Made by a program: the position numbers and the translations under genes. Below the pieces are notes generated by a model that saw nothing but the letters and a program-made list of their open reading frames with translations, was not told the DNA's origin and ran no database searches. A stretch of DNA of 62,914 nt, taken from assembly GCA_021738485.1 (NCBI GenBank), contig JAIPBX010000004.1:1-62914 (forward strand), written 5' to 3'. This DNA is from Bacteroidales bacterium (lineage in GTDB: Bacteria; Bacteroidota; Bacteroidia; Bacteroidales; JAIPAH01). Positions within the stretch are counted from its first letter, which is position 1. Each line of letters opens with the position of its first letter. Positions 43,203 through 52,167 of this stretch are shown piece after piece.

Positions 43203-43249
43203 TAAACCTGCTCCCGCATTTTTTATTTAAGATGGAAAAACACAAGATT

Positions 43250-43984
43250 ATGTCATTTATTATTACACTTTACACGAGAGAAGGCATTGTAATGGCTTCC
43301 GACAGCCGTTTAACGCTCAATGCGCAACAAAAAACATCCCAGGGAGAACAGACCCTATTAGCGGCAGGGATGAGCGATTCGAATTATAAAACATTCCTGG
43401 CCGCTGGAAAAATTGGTCTCTCAACATTCGGAAAGGCGGATATTAAGGGCGCTCCGGTAAGCGGATATATTGATACATTTATCCGCGAACATCTTTCACC
43501 GGAGGCTACCGTAACACACTTTGCTAAAGAATTAAATCAGCATTTCAGAACATTTGATCCTTTACCTGATGTCGGATTCCACGTAGCCGGTTATGAAAAA
43601 ACGGATAATGGCTTAAAACAAATGGTGTACAAAGTCTTGCCCTATCGCAATAACGTAGAACTTGTCAATCCCGACCGACCCAACGGGGAGCCTTCTCACG
43701 GGGCCACATGGGGCGGGGAAGGTGATATTTTAGCAAGATTATTACAACCTGTTTATACGAAAGATAATACTGGTGACTATAAAAAAATGCCTCACTATCA
43801 AATTCCCTGGCATTTTTTCACGCTTCAGGATTCGATAGATTTTGCCGTCTATGCCATAAGAACAACCATTGATTCGGTGCGGTTTTTACCCCGGCCAAAA
43901 ACAGTGGGGGGTCCGATAGATGTTTTGGTCATTAAGCCCAATGAAACCATTTGGATCGCACGAAAACAATTAAAGAAAACCTGA
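43250..43984 (+). CDS. proteasome-type Ntn-hydrolase-like protein
   Basis: A 244-residue protein starting at MSFIITLYTREGIVMASDSRLTLN. It matches the start of proteasome beta-subunits, HslV and Anbu. If Met1 is removed, Ser becomes residue 1, and Asp17 and Arg19 (GIVMASDSR) fall exactly at the positions of the proteasome Asp17/Arg19 pair. A Lys in SNYKTFLAAGKIGLSTFG is a candidate for Lys33, displaced by an insertion of about 14 residues. A Ser rather than Thr nucleophile is unusual. The rest (GATWGGEGDILARLLQP, IPWHFFTLQDSIDFAVYAIR) is not HslV-like, and no HslU-type ATPase is adjacent. An alternative start at 43232 would block this nucleophile. It follows the response regulator by 47 bases and may be co-transcribed. 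Confidence 0.72.
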   Translation: MSFIITLYTREGIVMASDSRLTLNAQQKTSQGEQTLLAAGMSDSNYKTFLAAGKIGLSTFGKADIKGAPVSGYIDTFIREHLSPEATVTHFAKELNQHFRTFDPLPDVGFHVAGYEKTDNGLKQMVYKVLPYRNNVELVNPDRPNGEPSHGATWGGEGDILARLLQPVYTKDNTGDYKKMPHYQIPWHFFTLQDSIDFAVYAIRTTIDSVRFLPRPKTVGGPIDVLVIKPNETIWIARKQLKKT

Positions 43985-44110
43985 TATAACGAAAGACTTA
44001 TTCAGGTTATTCATACGGATTTTACTCATAGGATTTGCGAGTTTCTCGGAATTTTCTTCGGTTTATGATGTTTTCTTGCCCAATTGTTTACAATTCCACT
44101 TTCTATTTCA

Positions 44111-44118
44111 TAAACTTG
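44111..44118 (+). promoter_or_regulatory. possible -7 box of gdhA
   Basis: TAAACTTG resembles TAnnTTTG with one change, 39 bases before the gdhA ATG. A TTG lies 24 bases upstream, which is somewhat too far. Confidence 0.35.
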
Positions 44119-44157
44119 AATCAAAATTCATATTGAGTAAAACCAAATCAACAAATT

Positions 44158-45513
44158 ATGGCTAATGTATTAGAACAAAAAGTTAATGATTTCATGGCGA
44201 AAGTTATCGCCAAAAACCCCAGTGAAGTGGAATTTCACCAGGCAGTTCATGAAGTTGTCGAATCGCTGATTCCCTACATCGAGGAAAATCCGAAATATAA
44301 GGAGGCTAAAATCCTTGAACGTATGGTAGAGCCGGAAAGGGTGATCATGTTTCGTATACCCTGGCTCGATGATAAGGGAGAAATTCAAGTCAATAAAGGC
44401 TTCAGAATTGAGATGAACAGTGCCATCGGGCCTTACAAAGGCGGGCTGCGTTTCCATCCTACGGTCAACCTGGGGATATTGAAGTTTCTCGCCTTTGAAC
44501 AAGTTTTTAAGAACAGCTTGACGACCCTCCCTATGGGCGGCGGAAAAGGCGGCTCCGATTTTGATCCGAAGGGAAAATCCGATAATGAAGTGATGCGGTT
44601 CTGTCAGAGCTTTATGACTGAACTTTATCGACATGTGGGGCCAAACACAGATGTGCCTGCAGGTGATATTGGCGTTGGAGGGCGCGAAATCGGGTACTTG
44701 TTCGGACAATATAAGCGCCTGAAAAATGAATTCACCGGCGTTTTAACAGGCAAAGGCCTTGAATGGGGCGGCAGTAAAATCCGTCCGGAAGCTACCGGTT
44801 ACGGAGCCACCTATTTTGCCGAAGAAATGCTCAAGACTAACATGAATGAAAGTCTGAAAGGAAAAACCGTTGTGATTTCAGGCTCCGGGAATGTCGCCCA
44901 ATTTGCCACACAAAAAGTAACCGATCTTGGCGGCAAAGTGGTGACCCTGTCCGATTCGGGTGGATTTATTTACGATCCGGATGGTATTGATACCGATAAG
45001 CTGAATTATGTCATGAACCTCAAAAATGTGAAGCGTGGCCGCATTCAGGAATATGCTGAGAAGTACAATGCAGAATATCATGAAGGACAAAGACCATGGG
45101 GTATTAAATGTGATGTTGCTTTGCCGTGTGCCACACAAAATGAAATCAACGAAGAGGAAGCCAAAACACTGGTAAACAATGGCTGCCAGGTAATTAGCGA
45201 AGGAGCTAACATGCCTTCCACCTCCGAAGCCGTAGAGGTTTTCCAGAACAACAACATCCTTTATGGCCCTGGAAAAGCCGCCAATGCAGGTGGCGTAGCC
45301 GTATCGGGTCTTGAAATGTCACAAAACTCATTACGTCTTTCATGGTCCGGCGAGGAAGTGGATCAACGCCTCCACGCTATCATTAAAGACATTCATGAAA
45401 CATGTGTCAAATTTGGCAAGGAAGACGACGGAAGTGTTAACTACGTCAAAGGTGCCAACATCGGAGGTTTTGTTAAAGTAGCGGATGCTATGCTTGCCCA
45501 GGGAGCCGTTTAA
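44158..45513 (+). CDS. gdhA: NADP-type glutamate dehydrogenase
   Basis: A 451-residue hexameric-type glutamate dehydrogenase interconverting 2-oxoglutarate plus ammonia and glutamate. Substrate and catalytic motifs are present: GPYKGGLRFHPTVN, the catalytic-Lys loop LPMGGGKGGSDFDPKGK, and the conserved PAGDIGVGGREIGYLFGQYK. The nucleotide-binding Rossmann motif is VVISGSGNVAQFA, and the C-terminal helix region is NAGGVAVSGLEMSQNS. The sequence groups with the ~450-residue bacterial NADP-dependent enzymes, but cofactor specificity is inferred. It is monocistronic, with a strong terminator after it. Confidence 0.96.
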   Translation: MANVLEQKVNDFMAKVIAKNPSEVEFHQAVHEVVESLIPYIEENPKYKEAKILERMVEPERVIMFRIPWLDDKGEIQVNKGFRIEMNSAIGPYKGGLRFHPTVNLGILKFLAFEQVFKNSLTTLPMGGGKGGSDFDPKGKSDNEVMRFCQSFMTELYRHVGPNTDVPAGDIGVGGREIGYLFGQYKRLKNEFTGVLTGKGLEWGGSKIRPEATGYGATYFAEEMLKTNMNESLKGKTVVISGSGNVAQFATQKVTDLGGKVVTLSDSGGFIYDPDGIDTDKLNYVMNLKNVKRGRIQEYAEKYNAEYHEGQRPWGIKCDVALPCATQNEINEEEAKTLVNNGCQVISEGANMPSTSEAVEVFQNNNILYGPGKAANAGGVAVSGLEMSQNSLRLSWSGEEVDQRLHAIIKDIHETCVKFGKEDDGSVNYVKGANIGGFVKVADAMLAQGAV

Positions 45514-45583
45514 AAAGCCCGAAAGGCGAGTACACGTTCCTGTAAAAATCTCGTTTCATTATTGCGTCTATTGCTATCAACTT

Positions 45584-45619
45584 AAAAGCCGGCATAATTT
45601 CAATTATACCGGCTTTTTT
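45584..45619 (+). terminator. bidirectional rho-independent terminator after gdhA
   Basis: AAAAGCCGGCATAATT (45584-45599) pairs with AATTATACCGGCTTTT with one C-A mismatch around a two-base loop, then Ts. The flanking A/T runs allow termination from both gdhA and the convergent DUF4340 gene. Confidence 0.88.
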
Positions 45620-45629
45620 CTCAATATCG

Positions 45630-46730
45630 TTATCGCATCTCCACTTCCTGGAACCTGCGACGCTTCTTAACTTCATAATCACCCGTAAAGTAGCCTATGG
45701 GTTTTAAAATCTTATCAAAGACAAAATACTGCACCAATACCAAATCGTTCCCTTCATTTATGGTAGCATACATCCGGTCGGGGTCATAGCCGAGTGGCTT
45801 GCCCTGAATATTTTCCCGCTTTTTGGGAGTTTTCTTCTTATATGTTTTGACGTGCTGTTTATCCCCATCTTTCTCCTTGAGATGAATATCGTATAAAGGT
45901 TCCTGTGAGGTGAGCGAATCTTTTTTATGGTCGGGTAAATGATTCAACCAGCTTTCAAAGCGTAAATCATTATAGGCGGTCAAATACTCAATCACTTTGA
46001 TAGTATCAAACGCGGGTACATATTTTTGTTTGGAAATATCATAAAGCTTAAAGCTTCTGCTGCCCTCTGCTTCTATACGATACGACTTTTCAGGTTCTTT
46101 ATGAAATTTCATAGTCAGTGACTTAATCTCTTTGATGTCGCTGCGAAAAATATTGTGCCCCCGCCAGTCTCTGAACCTCGCTGTAAAGCGTGTGGAGACA
46201 AAGCCTCTGAAACCCGGAATGCCAACCACATAGGGCTTGTCAGCCCCTTCCATAAGCATGTAGGTGCCCAATTTATCTTTTGTTTCTCCCCCGACAAAAA
46301 ATGTCTTTGTATTCTTCTCATATGGAAATAACTTTACTTTATCAAACAGGTTGATATGGTAACGCTGCTGGTACACCTCCACTTTTACGGATCTTGATGC
46401 CAGGCGCGATACCACACTATTGTGTTCGGCATTGGACACGGGATGATCAATCGCCAGTTTGCTAAGGGTCTTAAGCAGTAAGTCCACACTCTCCTCCTGG
46501 GCTTGTAACGAATCGTTCAATAACCATTTCCCCTTCTGTTTCCGTGTCAAAAGCACCTGGTGGTCATCTTTATCGGCAAGGAAAATTTTGGTTACCGATG
46601 CCGTATCTTCAATGGCAAAGGCATTCTCCTCCCGGTTCAGAGTAGTGCTCTTTTGTGAGAGGATCAGGCCAACAGCCAAAAGGAGTAAAACTCCCGTGAC
46701 TAGTAATATCATCAAATTCTTTCTCTTCAT
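45630..46730 (-). CDS. DUF4340 domain protein linked to gldFG
   Basis: A 366-residue protein with one N-terminal membrane segment (LMILLVTGVLLLLAVGLIL) and a periplasm-facing remainder of the DUF4340 family. It contains a first domain with KWLLNDSLQAQEESVDLLLKTL and repeated beta-hairpins. It directly follows gldG (12-base gap) and is the last gene of the gldF-gldG cluster; DUF4340 proteins commonly occur next to GldG-like ABC components, so it likely belongs to the same complex. Biochemical function is unknown. Confidence 0.85.
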   Translation of the reverse strand: MKRKNLMILLVTGVLLLLAVGLILSQKSTTLNREENAFAIEDTASVTKIFLADKDDHQVLLTRKQKGKWLLNDSLQAQEESVDLLLKTLSKLAIDHPVSNAEHNSVVSRLASRSVKVEVYQQRYHINLFDKVKLFPYEKNTKTFFVGGETKDKLGTYMLMEGADKPYVVGIPGFRGFVSTRFTARFRDWRGHNIFRSDIKEIKSLTMKFHKEPEKSYRIEAEGSRSFKLYDISKQKYVPAFDTIKVIEYLTAYNDLRFESWLNHLPDHKKDSLTSQEPLYDIHLKEKDGDKQHVKTYKKKTPKKRENIQGKPLGYDPDRMYATINEGNDLVLVQYFVFDKILKPIGYFTGDYEVKKRRRFQEVEMR

Positions 46731-46742
46731 TATCGTTATAAT

Positions 46743-48485
46743 TTAGTTACGGGTATATTTTCTTTTTCTGAGATATATACGAATCATCCCAAAAATAATC
46801 ACTAATAAAACAGGAACTACAGTATTCAACAGTTGCAATTCAACTCTTGACTCCTTAATCCGGCTTTTATCCATCAGCCGTATTTTAAAGTCTTTAGCGC
46901 GGGCCGCCAGGATTCCTTCCTGCCCGGTTAAATAATTGATCGTATTCAATACCAAATCCTTATTCCCATAAGTCTTTTGCGTAAACTGATCGTAGCCCAG
47001 AGGCAGCGGATATCCCCGACTGTAATGCAACTGATTTTCTATAATATCCCCGTCTGAAAAAACAACCATACTTGTGGCACGGCTTTTCTTGCGAAAATCA
47101 ATAATCTCACTATCCATAATCTCCTGGGGCACGCGATTATGAAACAAAGAACTGAATTTCCCTTCAAGGAGCATCGCTATGGATTGCGGGGGTGCCGAAA
47201 ATTCCGCTTTGTTGGGTTTTTTCTGCATCAACTCCAGTGAAATCATCACCGGTGTATTTAGCAATTTCGTATATTGAGAAGACCTTAGAAGCGTAGTCTT
47301 CTTTACATCATTGCTTTTTACCTGATCCAGTGTACTGACAAATTCAGTCCTCACGTTATTCAGGTTAGCCACAATGGGATGATTTTCTTTAGGGACAATC
47401 ACCGGAAAATAATACCAGGGGAAAAAATTCTGCTTCGGCTCGCCTCCAAAACTTTCTGACATTATCGGTAAGGAAGCGCAGTTCAGATCCTGAACAAGAT
47501 TAGTATTTATACGAAAACCATAGTTAAAAAACATATCCTGCAGATTCAGATCTTTAGCCAGGCCCATAGTCCTTGCCGACTGCCTTAAACTATCCATACT
47601 GGCAGATACCTGATCGACAAACCACATCACTTTACCTCCATGCATAATGTACTGGTCGAGGATAAATTTATCCTTCTCCGAAAACGCTGAATCAGGTTTG
47701 GCCACAATGATTACATCATATTTGTTTTCTACGATGGGCTTGCCTGAATCCACCGGCTTACGTTTGGTAAGGGCATTTACTTTCCCTTCGGGATTCACTC
47801 TTTCCACCGAATAATACTCCTTGAGCGATTGAGTAATATCCTGCGTTTTTTTCTTTCCAAGCTCTCCATGGCCGGTAAGGAAACCCACCTTTTTCTTTTT
47901 TCCGGCAATAAGTTTTTGAATAACATTGGCCATATTATATTCCAGGTTTTGCACCGATTTATTCAGAGCTTTTTCAGGATTTTGCCCCCTTTGCGAAACC
48001 AGAAACTGAACGGGTATCTCTTTGTTACGATAAGAAACAATGGCACCGGGGAAAATAATCTTTTGCGAAGAACCTTGTTCGTCGGACATGCGAAGAGTTG
48101 TGGGTGATAAGCCTTTACGGCTCAACTGCTGATAGAATTTTTGTTGTTGTTCTTTATCACCTACCTCAGAGGGATTAATAAATTCATATTCAATATTTTT
48201 ATTATATGCTCTGAATTCATTGAGCATTTCCCTGGTTTGACGCTTAAGCCTCTTAAACCCGGCCGGAAAATCGCCTTCCAGGTAGACTTTAAAAAAGACA
48301 ATATCATCTACTTCATTCAGCATTTCCTTAGTATCATCCGACAGGGAATAGCGGTTTTGTTCGGTAAGATCCAGGCGAGCAAAAACAAACTTGCCAATGA
48401 TGTTTACCAGAATAATAATGGCGATAGCCAAAACCAACTGTAGTATATTGTTTTTCTTCTGTTTGTTAGAAAACTGTAATGCCAT
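46743..48485 (-). CDS. gldG: gliding-motility-associated ABC transporter component GldG
   Basis: A 580-residue protein with an N-terminal transmembrane helix (LQLVLAIAIIILVNIIGKFVF), a large periplasmic domain of the ABC-type uncharacterised transport family (LDLTEQNRYSLSDDTKEML, VGFLTGHGELGKKKTQDI) and a C-terminal membrane helix (VVPVLLVIIFGMIRIYL). This is GldG in architecture and length. In Flavobacterium GldA, GldF and GldG form an ABC transporter implicated in gliding, yet homologues also occur in non-gliders. The gldF stop lies 21 bases upstream. No ATPase gene is nearby. Confidence 0.92.
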   Translation of the reverse strand: MALQFSNKQKKNNILQLVLAIAIIILVNIIGKFVFARLDLTEQNRYSLSDDTKEMLNEVDDIVFFKVYLEGDFPAGFKRLKRQTREMLNEFRAYNKNIEYEFINPSEVGDKEQQQKFYQQLSRKGLSPTTLRMSDEQGSSQKIIFPGAIVSYRNKEIPVQFLVSQRGQNPEKALNKSVQNLEYNMANVIQKLIAGKKKKVGFLTGHGELGKKKTQDITQSLKEYYSVERVNPEGKVNALTKRKPVDSGKPIVENKYDVIIVAKPDSAFSEKDKFILDQYIMHGGKVMWFVDQVSASMDSLRQSARTMGLAKDLNLQDMFFNYGFRINTNLVQDLNCASLPIMSESFGGEPKQNFFPWYYFPVIVPKENHPIVANLNNVRTEFVSTLDQVKSNDVKKTTLLRSSQYTKLLNTPVMISLELMQKKPNKAEFSAPPQSIAMLLEGKFSSLFHNRVPQEIMDSEIIDFRKKSRATSMVVFSDGDIIENQLHYSRGYPLPLGYDQFTQKTYGNKDLVLNTINYLTGQEGILAARAKDFKIRLMDKSRIKESRVELQLLNTVVPVLLVIIFGMIRIYLRKRKYTRN

Positions 48486-48506
48486 AAATCCCTCCTTTCC
48501 GAGTAA

Positions 48507-49241
48507 CTATTCCCATTTCCTGGTTTCCAGTGAAAACTTTGTGAGCAGGATGAAGAGCGCATCCACACTCAAAAAATACAACACATCTCTTGTATCAATC
48601 ACTCCGCGGCTCAAAGCGGCATAGTGCGTACTCATTCCCAGCTCTTTGATAAACAAATCTATAGGGCCAAACATGTCGAGTTCGTAGATCAACTCAAACC
48701 CGATGTAAAGAAAACCTGTGAGGACGACCGCTGATATAAATGAAACAATCTGGTTATCCGTAATAGAAGAAGTAAACATACCTGTAGACACAAAGGCCGA
48801 ACCAAGCAGCAACAGTCCGATATATGATCCCCACATTCCACCTTCGTCAATATTCCCTACAGGCATACCCATATAATACACCGTACCGTAATAAATTAAA
48901 GTGGGTACTAAAGCGAAAATGACCAGGATAAAACCAGCCAGGTATTTGGCCATGACAATTTCCAGATCGCTCAACGGGTTTGTAAGCAAAAATTCAATAG
49001 TGCCCCGGTTTTTTTCATCGGCAAAAAGACGCATCGTAATAGCCGGAATCAAAAACAAAAACACAAAAGGCCCGATCATAAACAAGCCATCAATATTGGA
49101 ATATCCGTAATCCAGAATATTAAAATTCGTCGGAAAAACGAAAAGAAATAATCCATTTATCAAGAGGAATACAATGATGGTAATGTATCCTATCAATGAA
49201 CTCAAAAAACTACTGATTTCTTTCTTAAGCAATGCTAACAT
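48507..49241 (-). CDS. gldF: ABC transporter permease GldF
   Basis: A 244-residue integral membrane permease with about six transmembrane helices (for example FLSSLIGYITIIVFLLINGLFLFVF and FLFLIPAITMRLFADEKNRGTIEFLLTNPLSD). The sequence MRLFADEKNRGTIEFLLTNPLSD includes the cytoplasmic coupling-type segment of ABC-2 permeases. It precedes gldG and the DUF4340 gene and lies 72 bases after the SAM hydroxide adenosyltransferase gene on the same strand. The ATP-binding partner (GldA) must be encoded elsewhere. Confidence 0.93.
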   Translation of the reverse strand: MLALLKKEISSFLSSLIGYITIIVFLLINGLFLFVFPTNFNILDYGYSNIDGLFMIGPFVFLFLIPAITMRLFADEKNRGTIEFLLTNPLSDLEIVMAKYLAGFILVIFALVPTLIYYGTVYYMGMPVGNIDEGGMWGSYIGLLLLGSAFVSTGMFTSSITDNQIVSFISAVVLTGFLYIGFELIYELDMFGPIDLFIKELGMSTHYAALSRGVIDTRDVLYFLSVDALFILLTKFSLETRKWE

Positions 49242-49313
49242 ATCCTCGGCCGCTTCATAAAAGGCATGCTAAAATAACTATTTTTTCAAGAATGAATAGG
49301 GGGTTAACAATTT

Positions 49314-50096
49314 TTATGAAAAGAAGTCAATGATAACAGGCGCATCCGGCTCCATGCCCAACAACTCCCTTGCTTTTCCCTTGTTTAAGGCAATTTCCAG
49401 GTATCCTTCCGAGCCAAAAACGGCAAGGATACTAGCTTCACTCACATCATTGTAAGTGTCCGAAACATGATTGACCGCATACTGCCCACCATAAAAATGT
49501 ATCTGAAAATCCCTTCCTTTCCTCACTTTTTGAAAAGTCTCAAAATCGAGATTGGTAATAAGATTATGATAACCGTCGACATGTATGACTTTCGCGGTAA
49601 TTCTGTTTTCATTAATCACAGGCTTAAACATTTGCAACTGTTTCAAATTCTCCATCTCCGGGCCGAGATTGGTAAGGGGTGTACCGCCGGCAATTTCAGC
49701 CGCAGCTTTACAAAAAATATCCCTTTCGGGGAAGGTAAAATAATTGCTCTCCTGGTATATATCCAGTTGGATAATCTGATCCGGTTTCTTCTCACTGATC
49801 AAAGAAAAAATCCCGTTATCGGCACCGATAAAATAATGTTTGTCAATTTTTACTACTACATGTGGATGTTCAAGCGTAGCATCGGCAGCCACGCCAATAA
49901 TATGAATTGTATTTTCGGGAAAATAAGGATAGCTGTTTCGTAATACAAAAGAGGCATGAACAATATCGTGCAATGCAATTTCATGGGTGATATCGATGAT
50001 ACCGGCTTCAGGTATCAGCCTGGCTAAAGTTCCTTTAACCGCTCCCACATAATGATCTCCATATCCCCAATCAGAAATTAAAGTAATAATTGACAT
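49314..50096 (-). CDS. S-adenosyl-L-methionine hydroxide adenosyltransferase (DUF62)
   Basis: A 260-residue protein of the SAM hydrolase/fluorinase-like fold, which converts SAM and water to adenosine and methionine. The N-terminal signature TLISDWGYGDHYVGAVKG carries the conserved SD-x-G-x-x-D pattern. Later features are FIGADNGIFSLI and VIHVDGYHNLITNL. The start at 50096 (MSIITLISD) is chosen because a TAATTTTG box at 50134-50127 covers the alternative ATG at 50129. It diverges from the PhoH gene and precedes gldF. Its link to GldFG is unclear. Confidence 0.9.
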   Translation of the reverse strand: MSIITLISDWGYGDHYVGAVKGTLARLIPEAGIIDITHEIALHDIVHASFVLRNSYPYFPENTIHIIGVAADATLEHPHVVVKIDKHYFIGADNGIFSLISEKKPDQIIQLDIYQESNYFTFPERDIFCKAAAEIAGGTPLTNLGPEMENLKQLQMFKPVINENRITAKVIHVDGYHNLITNLDFETFQKVRKGRDFQIHFYGGQYAVNHVSDTYNDVSEASILAVFGSEGYLEIALNKGKARELLGMEPDAPVIIDFFS

Positions 50097-50126
50097 TTGC
50101 ACAGGCGGTTTATCTTCGCATTCTTT

Positions 50127-50134
50127 CAAAATTA
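50127..50134 (-). promoter_or_regulatory. -7 box of the SAM hydroxide adenosyltransferase gene
   Basis: On the minus strand TAATTTTG matches TAnnTTTG, 31 bases before the ATG at 50096. It overlaps the in-frame ATG at 50129 and so decides the start. Confidence 0.5.
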
Positions 50135-50168
50135 AAAATAATCATGGTATTTTTAGTACAATGTTTTA

Positions 50169-50176
50169 TAATTTTG
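50169..50176 (+). promoter_or_regulatory. -7 box of the PhoH/purC transcript
   Basis: TAATTTTG matches TAnnTTTG and sits 45 bases before the PhoH ATG at 50221. It lies downstream of the in-frame ATG at 50161. It is arranged back to back with the minus-strand box at 50127-50134. Confidence 0.48.
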
Positions 50177-50220
50177 TCACCGAACTTCAAATAACACAAT
50201 ATGGATTGAGGCAGAGACAT

Positions 50221-51177
50221 ATGGGAGAAAAAATTATAGAGTTAGAGAATATCAACCCGGTGGAGATCTTAGGCGTTAATGACAGGTATCTGAAAATAAT
50301 TAAAGAATATTTCCCTAAGCTTAAAATCATAGCAAGAGGTAACAGCCTCAAGGTCAACGGCACTGACGAAGAGATAGAACGATTCGAAGACAAAATCAAC
50401 ACCTTGCTGCTTAGTTTTGAGAAATTTGGACGCATCACCGAAAAGGATCTGAATCAAATCTTAACCTCCGACGATCAGGTTCATCTCCAGGAAAGTTCCG
50501 ACCATGATGTGTTGGTAAGAGGCAACAACGGGTTAAGGGTAAAAACCCGGACCCCCAATCAACATCGTATGGCCGAAAGCTCTGAAAAAAATGATCTTTT
50601 GTTCGCCATCGGACCGGCGGGTACGGGCAAGACCTACACGGCTGTGGCCCTTGCCGTGAGGGCTTTAAAAAACAGGGAGGTGAAGCGTATCATTTTAACA
50701 CGCCCGGCTGTGGAAGCGGGAGAAAACCTGGGTTTTTTGCCGGGAGATATGCGGGAAAAGCTAGACCCCTATCTGCAACCCCTTTATGATGCCTTAAGAG
50801 ACATGATCCATCCGCAAAAACTCCTGAGTTACCTTGAAGATGGCACCATAGAGGTGGCTCCGCTGGCTTTTATGCGGGGACGCACCCTCGACAATGCTTT
50901 CGTGATACTGGATGAGGCTCAGAATACAACTAAAAAACAGCTTAAAATGTTTCTTACCCGGATGGGGCAAGCAGCTAAGTTTATCGTTACCGGCGACATC
51001 ACTCAAATAGATCTCCCCGGAAATCAAAAATCGGGACTCATCCATGCCGTGCATATTCTCAAAGATATTAACGGCGTAGACTTTATTTACCTGGATGCCA
51101 GCGATATAATTCGTCACCGTTTGGTGTCTGACATCATCCGGGCATACAGTGATGAAAATGAAAAAAAATCAAACTAA
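50221..51177 (+). CDS. PhoH family ATPase
   Basis: A 318-residue cytosolic P-loop protein of the PhoH/YbeZ family. The N-terminal KH-like segment ([34 protein letters not shown]) precedes the ATPase with Walker A GPAGTGKT (131-138). [22 protein letters not shown] is the Walker B region. YbeZ homologues act with the YbeY endoribonuclease in rRNA/RNA processing, though no ybeY is adjacent. The frame extends upstream to 50161, but that stretch contains the promoter box. Seven bases separate it from purC. Confidence 0.93.
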   Translation: MGEKIIELENINPVEILGVNDRYLKIIKEYFPKLKIIARGNSLKVNGTDEEIERFEDKINTLLLSFEKFGRITEKDLNQILTSDDQVHLQESSDHDVLVRGNNGLRVKTRTPNQHRMAESSEKNDLLFAIGPAGTGKTYTAVALAVRALKNREVKRIILTRPAVEAGENLGFLPGDMREKLDPYLQPLYDALRDMIHPQKLLSYLEDGTIEVAPLAFMRGRTLDNAFVILDEAQNTTKKQLKMFLTRMGQAAKFIVTGDITQIDLPGNQKSGLIHAVHILKDINGVDFIYLDASDIIRHRLVSDIIRAYSDENEKKSN

Positions 51178-51184
51178 TAATAAA

Positions 51185-52141
51185 ATGATAAAAGAAGCTA
51201 TAGACTACACTGCATTCGATTTCCCGGGGCAAAAAAGCATATACCAGGGAAAAGTACGAGATGTTTACAATATTGATGATGAATTACTTGTAATGATTAC
51301 CACAGACCGGATTTCGGCGTTTGATGTTGTGCTGCCCCGCCCTATACCCTACAAGGGGCAGGTGCTTAACCAGATAGCCGAAACATTTCTGGATGCTACG
51401 GAAGATATTGTCCCCAACTGGAAGATTGCCACCCCTGATCCGATGGTCACCGTGGGAAGGTATTGCAAACCCTACCCGGTGGAAATGATTGTCAGGGGCT
51501 ATCTCACAGGAAGCTCATGGCGGGCGTATAAAAACGGGGCGCGCGACATTTCAGGGGTTCCTGTTCCCGATGGAATGAGGGAACATGAAAAATTTCCCCA
51601 ACCTCTTGTCACACCCACCACCAAAGCCGAAACCGGGCATGACGAATACATCACCCGGGAAGAAATTATTAGCCAAGGGCTCGTATCAGAAGAAGAGTAC
51701 CAAAAGCTTGAGGAGTATGCCCTGGCGCTTTTCGAAAGAGGCTCAAAAATGGCTGCCGAGAAAGGCCTGATACTGGTAGACACCAAATATGAATTTGGTA
51801 AAAGAAACGGAAAAATTTTCCTGATCGATGAAGTACATACACCCGACTCTTCCAGGTATTTTTACAGGGATGGCTATGAAGAACGTTTTCAAAAAGGCCT
51901 TCCCCAGCGACAACTTTCAAAAGAATTTGTAAGGGAGTGGCTTATGGAACGCGGATTTCAAGGCGAAGAGGGGCAGGAGATGCCTCAGCTCACTGATGAG
52001 TTTGTAAATTCGGTTTCTCAGAGATACATCGAATTGTATGAGTCGATTACCGGCTATAAATTTGAAAAAGCCGATGTGTCGAACGTCATGTTGCGAGTTG
52101 AAAACAATATCATGAATTTTTTACAAGCTTATAGACGATAA
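51185..52141 (+). CDS. purC: phosphoribosylaminoimidazole-succinocarboxamide synthase
   Basis: A 318-residue SAICAR synthase, joining aspartate to CAIR with ATP in purine synthesis. Recognised by [51 protein letters not shown] and [31 protein letters not shown]. This longer form is typical of Bacteroidota. Upstream in-frame ATGs (51149-51158) overlap the end of the PhoH gene; I prefer 51185, which leaves a short intergenic gap. The two genes are probably co-transcribed. Confidence 0.95.
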   Translation: MIKEAIDYTAFDFPGQKSIYQGKVRDVYNIDDELLVMITTDRISAFDVVLPRPIPYKGQVLNQIAETFLDATEDIVPNWKIATPDPMVTVGRYCKPYPVEMIVRGYLTGSSWRAYKNGARDISGVPVPDGMREHEKFPQPLVTPTTKAETGHDEYITREEIISQGLVSEEEYQKLEEYALALFERGSKMAAEKGLILVDTKYEFGKRNGKIFLIDEVHTPDSSRYFYRDGYEERFQKGLPQRQLSKEFVREWLMERGFQGEEGQEMPQLTDEFVNSVSQRYIELYESITGYKFEKADVSNVMLRVENNIMNFLQAYRR

Positions 52142-52167
52142 ATACAAGAAAAAACGTCTGATTTATT

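Noticed and set aside
43250..43984. Calling the gene hslV
   Set aside because: The first residues fit the superfamily, but the rest does not follow HslV and no hslU is adjacent.
51149..51184. purC start upstream at 51149 overlapping the PhoH gene
   Set aside because: Added residues are Lys/Asn-rich and unlike PurC N-termini; 51185 gives the usual start.
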